Shown: positions 9,251-17,935 of the stretch, in pieces
Layout: each line of letters opens with the position of its first letter
Numbering within the stretch: position 1 is the stretch's first letter
Assembly: GCF_927798175.1 (NCBI RefSeq)
Contig: NZ_CAKMMP010000005.1
Location: 310,001 to 374,000 of the forward strand
DNA: 64,000 nucleotides
Source: Paenibacillus sp. JJ-223
GTDB lineage: Bacteria > Bacillota > Bacilli > Paenibacillales > Paenibacillaceae
Direction of reading: 5' to 3'
Program-made: the position numbers and the translations under genes
The notes under the pieces: generated by a model
The model's database searches: none
Told to the model about the DNA's origin: nothing
The model's input: only the letters and a program-made list of their open reading frames with translations

Positions 9251-9796
9251 TCAAGCGCCACCTCCCATGAATTTATCCTGCCGAGTCTGTTCGATCTCGC
9301 TCAGCGTCATGCTTTCGACTTCGGCAATCGTCAAATAGCGCAGATGGAATTCCACGCTCATGTGTGCCGGTTTGATCTCTTCAATGGCCGCCTTCAAATC
9401 ATCCAGATTAGGCGGCAAGCCATATGTATCCACGAAGCGAATCAGGATCGCATACTCCCCTGGCAAAACGGATACCTCGATGCCGCCGCTCTCATACGCC
9501 TGCGCCACATTGCGCAGCATCGAACCGGACACTTTGCCGCTGCCGCGCATCTTCGAAATAATGACCGACCGGCGCTGGTCCGCGGGCTTTAACGGATTGA
9601 CCGGGATATGCAAGTCCTGCTCATATCTCGCGAGCGCCCACGTCGCCGACTCGGGATAAAACTGATCCAGCACGCTGTCCACGCCACCCAGCAGCTGCCC
9701 CAATTCCTCGCCCTCAGTCTGGGCAAGCAGCTTCATCTCCAGCACCTGCTCATACAGCGGGGGCAGGTATGTCATCAAGTCAGGCTTGCGGCTCAT
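9251..9796 (-). CDS. xkdU: baseplate protein, XkdU/YmfQ family (module 1)
   Basis: A 181-residue member of the YmfQ/DUF2313 family, the gpI-like baseplate component that links wedge and fibre in contractile tails. Visible hallmarks are MTYLPPLYEQV at the N-terminus, DQFYPESATWALARYEQDL, the PADQRRSVIISKMRGSGK block and the closing IEEIKPAHMSVEFHLRYL. It overlaps the XkdT-like gene upstream by four bases (ATGA) and ends two bases ahead of the fibre start, so it is part of a tightly coupled operon. Its homologue in module 2 lies at 21217-21867 and shares the same blocks. Confidence 0.9.
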   Translation of the reverse strand: MSRKPDLMTYLPPLYEQVLEMKLLAQTEGEELGQLLGGVDSVLDQFYPESATWALARYEQDLHIPVNPLKPADQRRSVIISKMRGSGKVSGSMLRNVAQAYESGGIEVSVLPGEYAILIRFVDTYGLPPNLDDLKAAIEEIKPAHMSVEFHLRYLTIAEVESMTLSEIEQTRQDKFMGGGA

Positions 9797-10851
9797 GATA
9801 CCTTCACCGTGCCGAGCACGGCCACCGCATCCTGCGCAATGTCCACATTGCTGGTCCCTCCGTTAATAAGCAAATCACTGTAGTCGATCACGGGCGGAAT
9901 GTCCATGATGACGTTGGCGATTCGGGTCCAGCGCACCAGCGGATCATCGAAGGCCAACCCTTTCAAATACGCCGTTACGCCTTCCTGAATCAAGGTCTTG
10001 ATCCCCTCCAGCGTAGATCCGGCAGCAAGCGTCACTTTGACCTCGACATCGATCGGAATCTCTTCTGCGCCAACCACCATAACGACAGGGCCGATCGGCG
10101 CTGCACCTTCCCCCATGCCATCTTGGGTTGGATCGATATAGGTCTGAACCTCTTCGATCACCGATTCGGCAGGACGGCGCATGTCATTGCCCAGCAATGC
10201 AACCTTCACGGTTCCGGGACCATCCCAGAGCGGAAATGCCCGGGCTTTGCCCACACCCGCAATTTCTCGCGCCCACAGCTCATATTGATAGCGGTTCGCA
10301 CTCGTTACCGGGCGAGATACCTTGTCCTGATAACGGTCATATAGCGACTGATCCGTCTCTTCGTCTTCACCGGGCACCAGCAGACGCACCATTTCCGCAG
10401 CGGCCAGATCCGGAATATAATCGATCGGAAGCAGCGTTCCTTTGTATTCATTGCCCATCGCGCCGGCCGTTTCGCACTCCAGCACAACTTGCCCCGCCGT
10501 TAGCCGCTCCACGGCCACATACACGCGCGTTCCCATGGAAAACCGGGATTCCATTTCCACATCCACCGGCTGATTCCGGCTGTTCTTGAAAGAAGCAACC
10601 CACCGTGCCGGTGTCGCACGTTTACGTGAGATGCCTGACCAAGCCACTGCCCGATCCAGATATTCACCGGTAGCCGTATCCGCAAATTTCAAATTTGCGT
10701 TCACGTCCAGCTCGATATACATCTGCGCCATTTCTACGGCGGCAGGGGCCAACGCATCATAAATGATGCTGCCCTCCCTTTTATCGATGCCCTCAGGTAC
10801 GCGGTCCAGCATGCGGTTCAAAATCGTTTCATACGTTTGTTGCTCATACAT
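9793..10851 (-). CDS. xkdT: baseplate J-like protein, XkdT family (module 1)
   Basis: A 352-residue baseplate wedge protein (Baseplate_J, gp47-like). It shows DRVPEGIDKREGSIIYDALA at the N-terminus, TPARWVASF, the middle GTVKVALLGNDMRRPA segment, and the conserved tail GMGEGAAPIGPVV, WTRIANVIMDIPPVIDY. It would sit at the baseplate rim and change conformation when the sheath contracts. Its N-terminus overlaps xkdS by eight bases and its C-terminus overlaps xkdU by four. Roughly 60 percent of residues in the last 150 match the module 2 paralogue at 21973-23112 by eye. Confidence 0.93.
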   Translation of the reverse strand: MYEQQTYETILNRMLDRVPEGIDKREGSIIYDALAPAAVEMAQMYIELDVNANLKFADTATGEYLDRAVAWSGISRKRATPARWVASFKNSRNQPVDVEMESRFSMGTRVYVAVERLTAGQVVLECETAGAMGNEYKGTLLPIDYIPDLAAAEMVRLLVPGEDEETDQSLYDRYQDKVSRPVTSANRYQYELWAREIAGVGKARAFPLWDGPGTVKVALLGNDMRRPAESVIEEVQTYIDPTQDGMGEGAAPIGPVVMVVGAEEIPIDVEVKVTLAAGSTLEGIKTLIQEGVTAYLKGLAFDDPLVRWTRIANVIMDIPPVIDYSDLLINGGTSNVDIAQDAVAVLGTVKVS

Positions 10852-11260
10852 TCACGTTCACCTCCAGTTCCTCCGTCAAGCTGCCGAAGTCCGTTTGGGC
10901 GGTAAAAGAAACCGTCACCTGATCCCCCTCATGGCGGAATCGAAAATCCCCTACCTCCATGATCCGGTCATCCGGCATCAGCGCCTCCCGAATCCAACGT
11001 TCCAGCTCCGATTCCACCATGGAACGACCGGCAAGTCCCTCGGGTGACCATTCCATGCCGTAATCGGATGAATAGATCAGGTATTCATAACGGCGGGTAG
11101 ATAAAGCCTTATGGATGGCTTGCTTGACCGCCTCCCGGCCATCCGTGCCCAATCTCCCGATTCGGCCTCCTGCCAGATCCAGCTCATAGGTTTTGCTGGG
11201 CGCAGCAGTCCGCGCCACATCGTCCTTCGACTCCGTTATCCGTGCCCCTTGCGGAATCAT
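10844..11260 (-). CDS. xkdS: DUF2634 baseplate protein, XkdS family (module 1)
   Basis: A 138-residue protein of the DUF2634/XkdS family, a gp25-like baseplate wedge subunit. The ATG at 11260 overlaps the stop of xkdR (ATGA), so the much longer open frame upstream is not used. Family blocks are seen at TYELDLAGGRIGR, the central RRYEYLIYSSDYGMEW, and the C-terminal DDRIMEVGDFRFRHEGDQV. The neighbours on both sides overlap, as in PBSX. Confidence 0.9.
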   Translation of the reverse strand: MIPQGARITESKDDVARTAAPSKTYELDLAGGRIGRLGTDGREAVKQAIHKALSTRRYEYLIYSSDYGMEWSPEGLAGRSMVESELERWIREALMPDDRIMEVGDFRFRHEGDQVTVSFTAQTDFGSLTEELEVNVNV

Positions 11261-11511
11261 GCTTTCACCAGCCGATCCAGCACCACAAAGCTGTCTCCGC
11301 CCTGTACGCGCAGCAGAATTGCCTGATCTCCCGTTTGCCATGATTTATTCACGATCGATTCGGGCAGCACGAGAAACGGTTCCTCCAAAACGAGCCGCTG
11401 TTCCACCGTGATTTCAAGCGGTCCGGTTTTCGTCACGGTTCCGTACATGACCTGTACGGGAACACGCGCATCCACGGCGGCCACCGCCGCCTTTTTGATG
11501 ACATCCAGCAT
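11257..11511 (-). CDS. xkdR: DUF2577 tail protein, XkdR family (module 1)
   Basis: An 84-residue protein of the DUF2577/XkdR family. It is a small beta-barrel-like (OB-fold) protein, seen in VKTGPLEITVEQRLVL-type strands and the closing DQAILLRVQGGDSFVVLDRL. By position and fold it may be part of the tail tip or spike; this is an inference. It starts six bases after the hub gene and overlaps xkdS. The module 2 counterpart (23570-23980) is 136 residues, longer at the N-terminus. Confidence 0.87.
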   Translation of the reverse strand: MLDVIKKAAVAAVDARVPVQVMYGTVTKTGPLEITVEQRLVLEEPFLVLPESIVNKSWQTGDQAILLRVQGGDSFVVLDRLVKA

Positions 11512-11516
11512 TGCGT

Positions 11517-12488
11517 TTACACCACCTTCAAATCCAGCGACATGGTATGCATCCCGCCCTCCACCTTATGAGTGCATTCATCCACCAGAAAATATTGATT
11601 AATCTGCAAATCTTCGATCTGAATATTGACGTACGTCCCTGCCCTCACCCGAAAGTCGCCCAGCGCATCCACCTTCAGCTTCTGGGTTTCCCGATTGCGC
11701 AAGGTCATTAACGTGTTCAGCATCTCGTTGATCTGCCCTTCGTTCAGGTCGTCATCCAGCTTCTGATATAGAAAAAGCAGCCCCCATTGCTGGATGCTGC
11801 TTGAATTCTGCGCGACATAGGTCTCCCGTTTGCCCGTCGCCTTGTTGTCCCGGTAAAGCTTGATTTTATTGTACGTTTCGTCGTCGATGGAGCGGGAATG
11901 CGAATAATCGGTGAGCAGGCTCCCATCCCCGATCACGAAGCCGTAGGGCATCTGCTCCGATTCACGGAGCACCAATTGGCCGAAATCGTCGTAGAAAATA
12001 TAGTTTTTACCGCTGTAAATGAGAGTACGGTCCAGCGCTTCGCAGATCATGTCGATCAGCTTTTTATTGTCGAAAAGCATGCGCGGAATGACGTACTCCG
12101 GTTTTCCAAGGTCCCCCATTTTCAACTGAAAATCCGTCGCAATCCGGCGGATCACGTCCGCTGCGGTTGCGTTCAGGAACTGATACGTTTGGTTCGCCGT
12201 CAAATACCGCGTCTGATCGTATGCTTTAATGGAGACCGTCTCATCCTTGCCGCTGTCTATCGAGAAAATGTACCCATAGAAAACGCCGATATCACCGGAT
12301 ACATACCTTACAACATAACCGTTTTCATAAGTAAATGAGGCGCCGGGGTTATGCTTTCTCCGGATCAGCGTAAATTCCAGCGACGCGGGCTTGCCGATGC
12401 GCGACGTTTTGTGCGTAATGTCCGTCACGATCCCGGTAATGTCCCATACCTGTCCCTGCTTGTTATCCAGCAGCAGCTGGTGTTTCAT
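11517..12488 (-). CDS. xkdQ: tail hub protein, XkdQ family (module 1)
   Basis: A 323-residue hub protein (XkdQ/YqbQ, late control gene D-like, gp27 analogue) that would connect the tube to the baseplate. The start at 12488 (MKHQLLLDNKQGQVWDITG) follows AAGGAGGGAAAC. Blocks typical of the family are SRIGKPASLEFTLIRRK, the KAYDQTRYLTANQTYQF segment, AADVIRRIATDFQL and the final KVEGGMHTMSLDLKVV. It follows the LysM gene by 16 bases. The module 2 counterpart is at 23973-24959. Confidence 0.9.
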   Translation of the reverse strand: MKHQLLLDNKQGQVWDITGIVTDITHKTSRIGKPASLEFTLIRRKHNPGASFTYENGYVVRYVSGDIGVFYGYIFSIDSGKDETVSIKAYDQTRYLTANQTYQFLNATAADVIRRIATDFQLKMGDLGKPEYVIPRMLFDNKKLIDMICEALDRTLIYSGKNYIFYDDFGQLVLRESEQMPYGFVIGDGSLLTDYSHSRSIDDETYNKIKLYRDNKATGKRETYVAQNSSSIQQWGLLFLYQKLDDDLNEGQINEMLNTLMTLRNRETQKLKVDALGDFRVRAGTYVNIQIEDLQINQYFLVDECTHKVEGGMHTMSLDLKVV

Positions 12489-12504
12489 TTTCGTTTCCCT
12501 CCTT

Positions 12505-13206
12505 TCAAGGCAGCTTGAGTACAAGCCCAATCGGGAGGCGTTTGATCTGAGCATCTTGGATGCCGTTCAGCTTCTGTAGTTCTTTCCAGCGCGCACCATC
12601 TCCCAGATGGGCTTTGGCTATGGACCATAACGAATCGCCGGCTTTGAGCGTCACCGTTTTCGGCTGCACCTTTTCGTCCGAGCGCGTCGTTTCATCCTTC
12701 GTTTTGGCGGCAGATGCCTGTTTCGCGTCATTCTTCTTGACGAGCTCCACCTTTTTGGGCAAATAAAACTTGTATTCCTTCAGCTTGATATCGTATTGAA
12801 TGTCGCCGACCTGCCCGGCCGTTTCCTTCCAGTCAAAGCTCTCGATGGACACGGGCATGTTGATCGTGTAGCGGGCGCTTGAGTAAAACAATCTGGCTCG
12901 TTTGCCCGTCTGCATCCAGCGAATGATTTTTTTCACGTATTCATAGGGATCGTCGTAGTATTGCTCTTTAATAGAAGAATGTCTGGCATCGTAATAAATG
13001 TGGTAAGGACTGTAATCGGCCGGAAAAATACCGCTAAAGCTCACTTCCCTCAAACGAGGCGATTTGATGACATTGATCTCCCCGATTCCGGTCACGTCAT
13101 GCGTGCTGCCATCCAGCGCATCCGCAAACTCGATCGTCTCCGGGTTGACCGGAAAGTACATATATTCCGCGCGGTTGTTGTAGCTGAGCTGAATGTAATA
13201 GTCCAT
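12505..13206 (-). CDS. xkdP: LysM-domain tail protein, XkdP family (module 1)
   Basis: A 233-residue protein. Residues 1-150 are the XkdP/YqbP tail domain (MDYYIQLSYNNRAEYMYFPV, with SYDARHSSIKEQYYDDPYEYVK-like middle). A charged linker at about 155-180 follows, then a C-terminal LysM domain (LKAGDSLWSIAKAHLGDG, ending IGLVLKLP) that binds peptidoglycan. It corresponds to the gp53-like baseplate/hub-associated protein of contractile tails. The gene abuts the tape measure stop with no gap, so translation is probably coupled. Confidence 0.92.
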   Translation of the reverse strand: MDYYIQLSYNNRAEYMYFPVNPETIEFADALDGSTHDVTGIGEINVIKSPRLREVSFSGIFPADYSPYHIYYDARHSSIKEQYYDDPYEYVKKIIRWMQTGKRARLFYSSARYTINMPVSIESFDWKETAGQVGDIQYDIKLKEYKFYLPKKVELVKKNDAKQASAAKTKDETTRSDEKVQPKTVTLKAGDSLWSIAKAHLGDGARWKELQKLNGIQDAQIKRLPIGLVLKLP

Positions 13207-15282
13207 TTATCCGTATACCCCCTGTGCGCTGGAGACGATTTGGCTGTTCAGGCCATCGGTGATTTTCGTAATGATGCTGTCGATGTCGTGGCCGCTGTTG
13301 ATATCCCCCGTCGTCACTTGCACGGTCGGCGTAAGGCTGACGAAACGTTGAATAGCCTGCATTTCAGCCAACTCGCGCATCAGCTTCAGGTCCTCGCTCG
13401 TCACGTCCACCGTGCCCGACACGTCCCCGATCTGATCGACCTTGCCGACATTGTTGATTTTGTTGATGTTGCTTGTGTTGTTGGGCATTTGCATGGTCGG
13501 CACGGATGGGGCTGGTGGTGCTAATGGTACGGTTGGCATTGTAGGGGTCTCTGGTTTGAAACCATCGCCAAAATTACCAGGAAAACCACCATCTGAAACG
13601 GTATCGTCGACAGAAAATTTGGAAAAGAAATCCTCAGCCAGCTGCTGCCCTTTATCTCCAGCATTCGGATCGAATTCACTATCCATCCTGAACAAAGATA
13701 CAACGTCTTTATCGCTTTCCGGAGCCATGGATTCTAATGTATTCATCCATTCCTTTACCTTTTTGCTTCCGATATTAATATCGGCTTCAGAAACGACGTC
13801 AAGATTGGTGCCGAACGTGTCATTAATGAATGAAGCAACTTTGCCAATAGCACCCACAGCCTTGCCCAGGAAACTTTCGATTCCTACCATTACGTTGTAC
13901 AAGGTTTGAAGCACGAACATTCCAAGATCATAGAATAGTTTCTTGATGGCATATACCGGATCAATAAATAAATTGATGAGGAACTCAGCCAAAGAAGCGA
14001 ATAGATTCCACAACATAGCAATTTTCACTCGAATATTTTCGAACAACATCAGAAATACAGAAATGATTGATCCGACGATCTGCGTGCCTGAAACACCGCA
14101 TAAATTCAGTATCGCTATCACTGCAGCAATTGCCGCAATAACCAATAAGATTGGCCAGTTTAATAGTAACCAAGCACCGGCAAGTGCCAGTACCTGCACG
14201 ATGACAACACTCAACTGAATGATGATGTTTGCAAGCAATACAAGGGCAATAGCCGTTAATATCGGCGCAATCAAATCCCAGTTTTCCTGAACGACGGTGG
14301 CAAAAGCGATAACCCCCTGCACGATGAAAGCGATGACCTGTGCAATCATGGCAAAGGCTGTGCCAATCCACTCCGTAAAACTACTGAATTGCCCCGAGCT
14401 AAATGCTTCACTTAATTGATCCAATACAGGTGATAAAACTTCTAATGCTTTCGTTCCCAATTCGGCTAATACAGCATTAAATTGATTCACGATCCCCGTC
14501 CATTTCTGAAGCGGCGAATCGAGCATCGTATCGAATGCCTCCTTGGTATACCCCTGCATCTCAAGCACCGTCTGCATTTTCTGTATAAAACCATCCAAAT
14601 CCTTGGTCTCGATGAATCCTTCCAAACCAGCATTGTCAAGTGCACCCTCGGAAACATTAAAATCAGATGCCAAATTCGAATTGTCTCCATTCATAGCACT
14701 GACTAATGCAGATGAAGCATCTGTCAGGCTTTTCCCATCCGGAGACAGCACGCTTAGACGTTTGGACAACTCATTCAGTTGTTCAATCTGGCCCATATTT
14801 TGTACCAGGGGTAGGAAACCTAGTGAAGACTGAAGCGAATCGTTCACATTTTGTCCGCCTTTAAATGCTTGATCCCGAACCTTATGATAAGCACCCTTTC
14901 CAAGATCCGGATCTTCCGCTGCAATCATGTAACGATACTTCCAATCTTCTTCCTCAGCAGCAGCTTTTAGCACAACGCTCCCGACGGACTTCACCATTTG
15001 AAGCCATTTGGATAATTGGCTGAGGTTGTCACTTAGAGATTTCCCCGCATCATCAGCGGCGTCGTCCAGTTTGTCCATCAGGTTAATCGTTACATTCAAC
15101 TGTTGGTTCACTTGATTAAAATGATTGGATATATTGGTCTGGTTGAATTGATTGAGATTAATCCGATTGATCTGGTTGAAATTATTAAGGATTTCAGTCG
15201 TTTTTACTTGTACCAGATTCAAATTATTGATCAAATTGTTTATTGACGGAGGGTTGATCACGTCTATTCTTGTATCAGACAT
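13207..15282 (-). CDS. xkdO: tail tape measure protein (module 1)
   Basis: A 691-residue tape measure protein, which fixes tail length and is ejected or sits in the tube. The ATG at 15282 follows AGGAGGAGAAGAAG. The first 80 residues are very rich in Asn, Gln, Ile and Leu (INNLNLVQVKTTEILNN onwards). A helical region and a block of hydrophobic helices follow at about 300-440 (AFMIAQVIAFIVQGVIAF), and the C-terminal 110 residues contain Gly/Pro/Thr-rich linkers. This build is usual for tape measures. The coding DNA from 13.5 to 15.2 kb is visibly more AT-rich than its neighbours. Family rules of about 0.15 nm per residue would give a tail of roughly 100 nm. Confidence 0.88.
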   Translation of the reverse strand: MSDTRIDVINPPSINNLINNLNLVQVKTTEILNNFNQINRINLNQFNQTNISNHFNQVNQQLNVTINLMDKLDDAADDAGKSLSDNLSQLSKWLQMVKSVGSVVLKAAAEEEDWKYRYMIAAEDPDLGKGAYHKVRDQAFKGGQNVNDSLQSSLGFLPLVQNMGQIEQLNELSKRLSVLSPDGKSLTDASSALVSAMNGDNSNLASDFNVSEGALDNAGLEGFIETKDLDGFIQKMQTVLEMQGYTKEAFDTMLDSPLQKWTGIVNQFNAVLAELGTKALEVLSPVLDQLSEAFSSGQFSSFTEWIGTAFAMIAQVIAFIVQGVIAFATVVQENWDLIAPILTAIALVLLANIIIQLSVVIVQVLALAGAWLLLNWPILLVIAAIAAVIAILNLCGVSGTQIVGSIISVFLMLFENIRVKIAMLWNLFASLAEFLINLFIDPVYAIKKLFYDLGMFVLQTLYNVMVGIESFLGKAVGAIGKVASFINDTFGTNLDVVSEADINIGSKKVKEWMNTLESMAPESDKDVVSLFRMDSEFDPNAGDKGQQLAEDFFSKFSVDDTVSDGGFPGNFGDGFKPETPTMPTVPLAPPAPSVPTMQMPNNTSNINKINNVGKVDQIGDVSGTVDVTSEDLKLMRELAEMQAIQRFVSLTPTVQVTTGDINSGHDIDSIITKITDGLNSQIVSSAQGVYG

Positions 15283-15303
15283 CTTCTTCTCCTCCTTTCC
15301 CTG

Positions 15304-15492
15304 TTATTTCTTGCGGGTACGGCTACGGGCGCGTTCTTTCTTCTCCTCCTCTACCCGAACAGAGATCATGGCATAGATGGCCGCCTGCTCCCTTGGAGCG
15401 AGCGCCATCAGCTCATGAGGGAGAATCTTCAGTTCATGGAGGGCGTAATAGGCCAGATTGGCTTCCGGGTCGCCCTCTTTGATCAGTTTTTT
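15304..15492 (-). CDS. frameshift extension of the tail assembly chaperone (GT-type product, module 1)
   Basis: A minus-one slip on A AAA AAC at 15492-15486 moves ribosomes into a frame that continues for 60 codons from CTG at 15486 to TAA at 15306-15304. The extension begins LIKEGDPEANLAYYALHELK, runs through an Ala/Leu-rich middle (MALAPREQAAIYAMISVRVE) and ends in a basic tail, RARSRTRKK. The fused product would be 200 residues. This is the known arrangement of long-tailed phage assembly chaperones (lambda gpG/gpGT). The extension has no strong start of its own and ends 21 bases before the tape measure start. The slip has not been measured, but site, frame and position all agree. Confidence 0.82.
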   Translation of the reverse strand, partial: KKLIKEGDPEANLAYYALHELKILPHELMALAPREQAAIYAMISVRVEEEKKERARSRTRKK

Positions 15493-15905
15493 ACTTCATC
15501 CACCATGTCGTTCATGTCCTGGTTGAAGCCGTTCAGCTTCTGCACCTGCTCCCCCAAGGTGGCAAACTCGCCCGGAAGCAGCATTTTGCGAAGCAGCGAC
15601 TCCGCGCCCATGACGCCGTAGGAACGCTGCAGCTCCGCATTTTTGAGATCCGGGTACACGATGCTTGCCGTCATCAAGCGGGCCATGTAATCATTGGCGT
15701 CGATATCAGGCGTATAGACGCCGTTTTTGCCTTTCACTTTGCGAGTGGCCGCTTTGCGGCACTCCTGGTTTTCGTCCTCGGTCATGCTGCGCAGCTTCCA
15801 AGCGACCGGTTCGCCGTCCTCATTTTTGAAACGCGGGGACACGACGAAATCGACCGTTGCCTCCGAAGCTGCATTTTGCGCAAAAAACATACTCAATCCA
15901 CTCAT
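15483..15905 (-). CDS. xkdN: tail assembly chaperone, short (zero-frame) product, XkdN family (module 1)
   Basis: A 140-residue chaperone (MSGLSMFFAQNAASEATVDF to NGFNQDMNDMVDEVKN) that coats the tape measure during assembly, the gpG analogue. It lies between tube and tape measure genes as expected. Its last codons are GTA AAA AAC TGA, which contain the canonical minus-one slippery heptamer A AAA AAC (15492-15486). A second frame downstream extends it to the long form. The start ATG at 15905 follows GGAGGAACC. Confidence 0.9.
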   Translation of the reverse strand: MSGLSMFFAQNAASEATVDFVVSPRFKNEDGEPVAWKLRSMTEDENQECRKAATRKVKGKNGVYTPDIDANDYMARLMTASIVYPDLKNAELQRSYGVMGAESLLRKMLLPGEFATLGEQVQKLNGFNQDMNDMVDEVKN

Positions 15906-15994
15906 GAATGGTTCCTCCTCAGAAAATAGTCCCGCTGCAATTCGTGCAGCTGTTGGACATATGTTGTAAAGAGAGCAGACCGCCTCTCTCCTCT

Positions 15995-16041
15995 AAAAAA
16001 TAAACCCAGCATCGTCAGCGGAAATGGCTGTTCATGCTGGG
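15995..16041 (-). terminator. terminator-like hairpin after the tube gene (module 1)
   Basis: On the minus strand CCCAGCAT pairs with ATGCTGGG around an inner CAGC/GCTG stem, followed by TTTATTTTTT. It lies in the 253-base gap between the tube gene and the chaperone gene, inside the operon. It could partly stop transcription after the abundant sheath and tube genes. A second hairpin (ACCCGCC/GACGGGT) lies close upstream at about 16050-16075. Confidence 0.65.
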
Positions 16042-16158
16042 CACGACGAATAACCCGTCTATTATGGCGGGTACGTTGGGTTATACATTCACTTTTCCAG
16101 ACTGCTTTACAGCATGAAGTTGAAGTGATTTTCTTTTCGACTCAAAAGGGTGGCTATC

Positions 16159-16617
16159 TTACTTCGGCAAATTAAACGACACCGGCATGTCCACATCTTC
16201 AAAAGTAAAGCTTACTTCCTCCTCCAGCGCCTCGGACTCGGTATCCAGCGACGCCATGATCACGCTGTCCAGATTGACGCCTTTCAGCGTTACAGTTTGC
16301 TTGCCGATCGTGGAAGAAGGGTCCTCGTTGGTGACTTCGATATCGAAATACGTATCCACGCCGTTTTGCATGTACTGCAGCATCAGCTCGCGGAAGCGGG
16401 ACGTCGTATAGAAAATCGTCATCGAGCCGGAACCGGACCACCCGGTTGCTTTGTGCTGCACGCCGCGGCGGCCCAGCGTTTTGACCTCGGCTTTTTGTTT
16501 CTCTACCGTAGCTTCAAGCGTTTTGACGTAGAACATCTCTTCCGTCTGTCCGTTAATCGTTGCGTATGCGCGGCCCTCCTGGCCGGAAATCGTATCGCTT
16601 GCTTTCAAAAATGCCAT
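16159..16617 (-). CDS. xkdM: tail tube protein, XkdM family (module 1)
   Basis: A 152-residue inner tube protein of the XkdM/DUF2001 family. Family hallmarks are MAFLKASDTISGQEGRAYAT, the central KTLGRRGVQHKATGWSGSGS with TIFYTTSRFRELML, and the end SFTFEDVDMPVSF. It is stacked into the hollow tube inside the sheath. The start is two bases after the sheath stop, so sheath and tube are translated together as in other contractile tails. The module 2 tube (28003-28410) is only distantly similar, sharing the ETGFTFEGFD-type C-terminus. Confidence 0.93.
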   Translation of the reverse strand: MAFLKASDTISGQEGRAYATINGQTEEMFYVKTLEATVEKQKAEVKTLGRRGVQHKATGWSGSGSMTIFYTTSRFRELMLQYMQNGVDTYFDIEVTNEDPSSTIGKQTVTLKGVNLDSVIMASLDTESEALEEEVSFTFEDVDMPVSFNLPK

Positions 16618-16618
16618 C

Positions 16619-17935
16619 TTAAGCCACCTTCACTTTCATATATACTTTTTCAACCGAATCCACAGGCTGCACGGCAACGTCGATCACGATGCTGTCCGAC
16701 TCGTTGCCTGCCGCAACCGTAATGTCTGCATTGGAGTCAAAATTTTGGATGGCGCCGATGTCCTGCAGCTGCTTCAGGTACGTCACGCATTGGGAACGGA
16801 ACAGGCTGCGGCCGTCCTCGTTGTTGTTCACTTTGCCGATAAAGTACGATTCGAAGATCCGTTTCAGGTCATTGGAAATGCCGTCAAGGACGCGTACCAC
16901 GCGGTTTTTCGCAAAATGGCGCGCCTTCTCCGGCGTTACCGAGCGGAACGTGTTCACGTCCTGTTCCACGACGGCCCGGTTGCTGCTCGCCGTAAACACG
17001 AACTCGCCATTGCGCAGAGCAGCCTCCGTCTCGGTATGCGTCAATCGGCCATTGACGTCCACCGCATCGTCATAGGCACGGAACGTCAGCGATTCGTTGA
17101 TGTTTGCTCCGGCCGTCGCGCCAGCCGTCCAAGCCACCGCTTCCTGCGCGGACAGCTCCGTCCCGTCAGACAGCACAACGCCGTTGCGTACGCTGATCAC
17201 GCCCTCATGGTCGGCAGCCGGGTAGTTGGACACGACCAGCTGCACCTTTTTGCCCTCCGTCTCACGCAAACGGCGAATGTAGGACGTGTATACGGATTTC
17301 AGCGTATTGTCCTCGGAGATCAGGCCGACCGTATTGAAATCAAGCACTTCCAGTGCAGCGAGGAAATCTGCGTGCGCTTCGTTCGTTGCCGTCCCATCCT
17401 CCCCGCCGGTAAGCGGAAGAGCTGCCGTTGCCGTCAGCTCGCCTGTCCCGGCAAAAACGACGTAATCGTTGGAAACCAGTTCGCCGATCGTCGCAGCGGT
17501 TTGTTTGTCCACTTCTTTGCTGCCTAGAAGGGTGGTGACGTCGAATTGTTCTGCATCGTTAATGTTCGCGGCGATGGCAATGCTCAGATCATTCCCTCGT
17601 TTACCGCCAAATTTGGCTGTAGCAGTCAGGTTATCGAGCGTGGCTTTGGCTTGGGTGCCTGCGTTCAATCGGTAGAGCAGCAGCGTTTGGGCGCGCTTGA
17701 GCGCTTCGCGAATGAGCAGCAATTGAGGAGAGGTCCAGTCGTAGCCGAGTTTGGACTGCACGTCCTCCCCTGCTTGGATCGTCATTATTTTGCCTGCTTG
17801 TCCCCAGGACAGTGGCAGAGCGAGCGCTACAGTCCCCCGTTCTCCAACGGTGCCCGGCAAAGATCCCTCCGATGCAAAGTTAATATATACGCCAGGGCGT
17901 ACCTTGTTTTGCGTTGTCCATGTTCCTCCAGCCAT
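16619..17935 (-). CDS. xkdK: contractile tail sheath protein, XkdK family (module 1)
   Basis: A 438-residue sheath protein, the contractile sleeve. It begins MAGGTWTTQNKVRPGVYINF, a start shared by Firmicute sheaths. The middle has the RLNAGTQAKATLDNLTATAK beta domain and the SNYPAADHEGVISVRNGVVL segment. The C-terminal assembly domain shows NRVVRVLDGISNDLKRIFES followed by the usual FIGKVNNNEDGR. Presence of a sheath marks the particle as myovirus-like, not a flexible siphovirus-like tail. The start follows the preceding stop as TAA ATG. Confidence 0.95.
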   Translation of the reverse strand: MAGGTWTTQNKVRPGVYINFASEGSLPGTVGERGTVALALPLSWGQAGKIMTIQAGEDVQSKLGYDWTSPQLLLIREALKRAQTLLLYRLNAGTQAKATLDNLTATAKFGGKRGNDLSIAIAANINDAEQFDVTTLLGSKEVDKQTAATIGELVSNDYVVFAGTGELTATAALPLTGGEDGTATNEAHADFLAALEVLDFNTVGLISEDNTLKSVYTSYIRRLRETEGKKVQLVVSNYPAADHEGVISVRNGVVLSDGTELSAQEAVAWTAGATAGANINESLTFRAYDDAVDVNGRLTHTETEAALRNGEFVFTASSNRAVVEQDVNTFRSVTPEKARHFAKNRVVRVLDGISNDLKRIFESYFIGKVNNNEDGRSLFRSQCVTYLKQLQDIGAIQNFDSNADITVAAGNESDSIVIDVAVQPVDSVEKVYMKVKVA

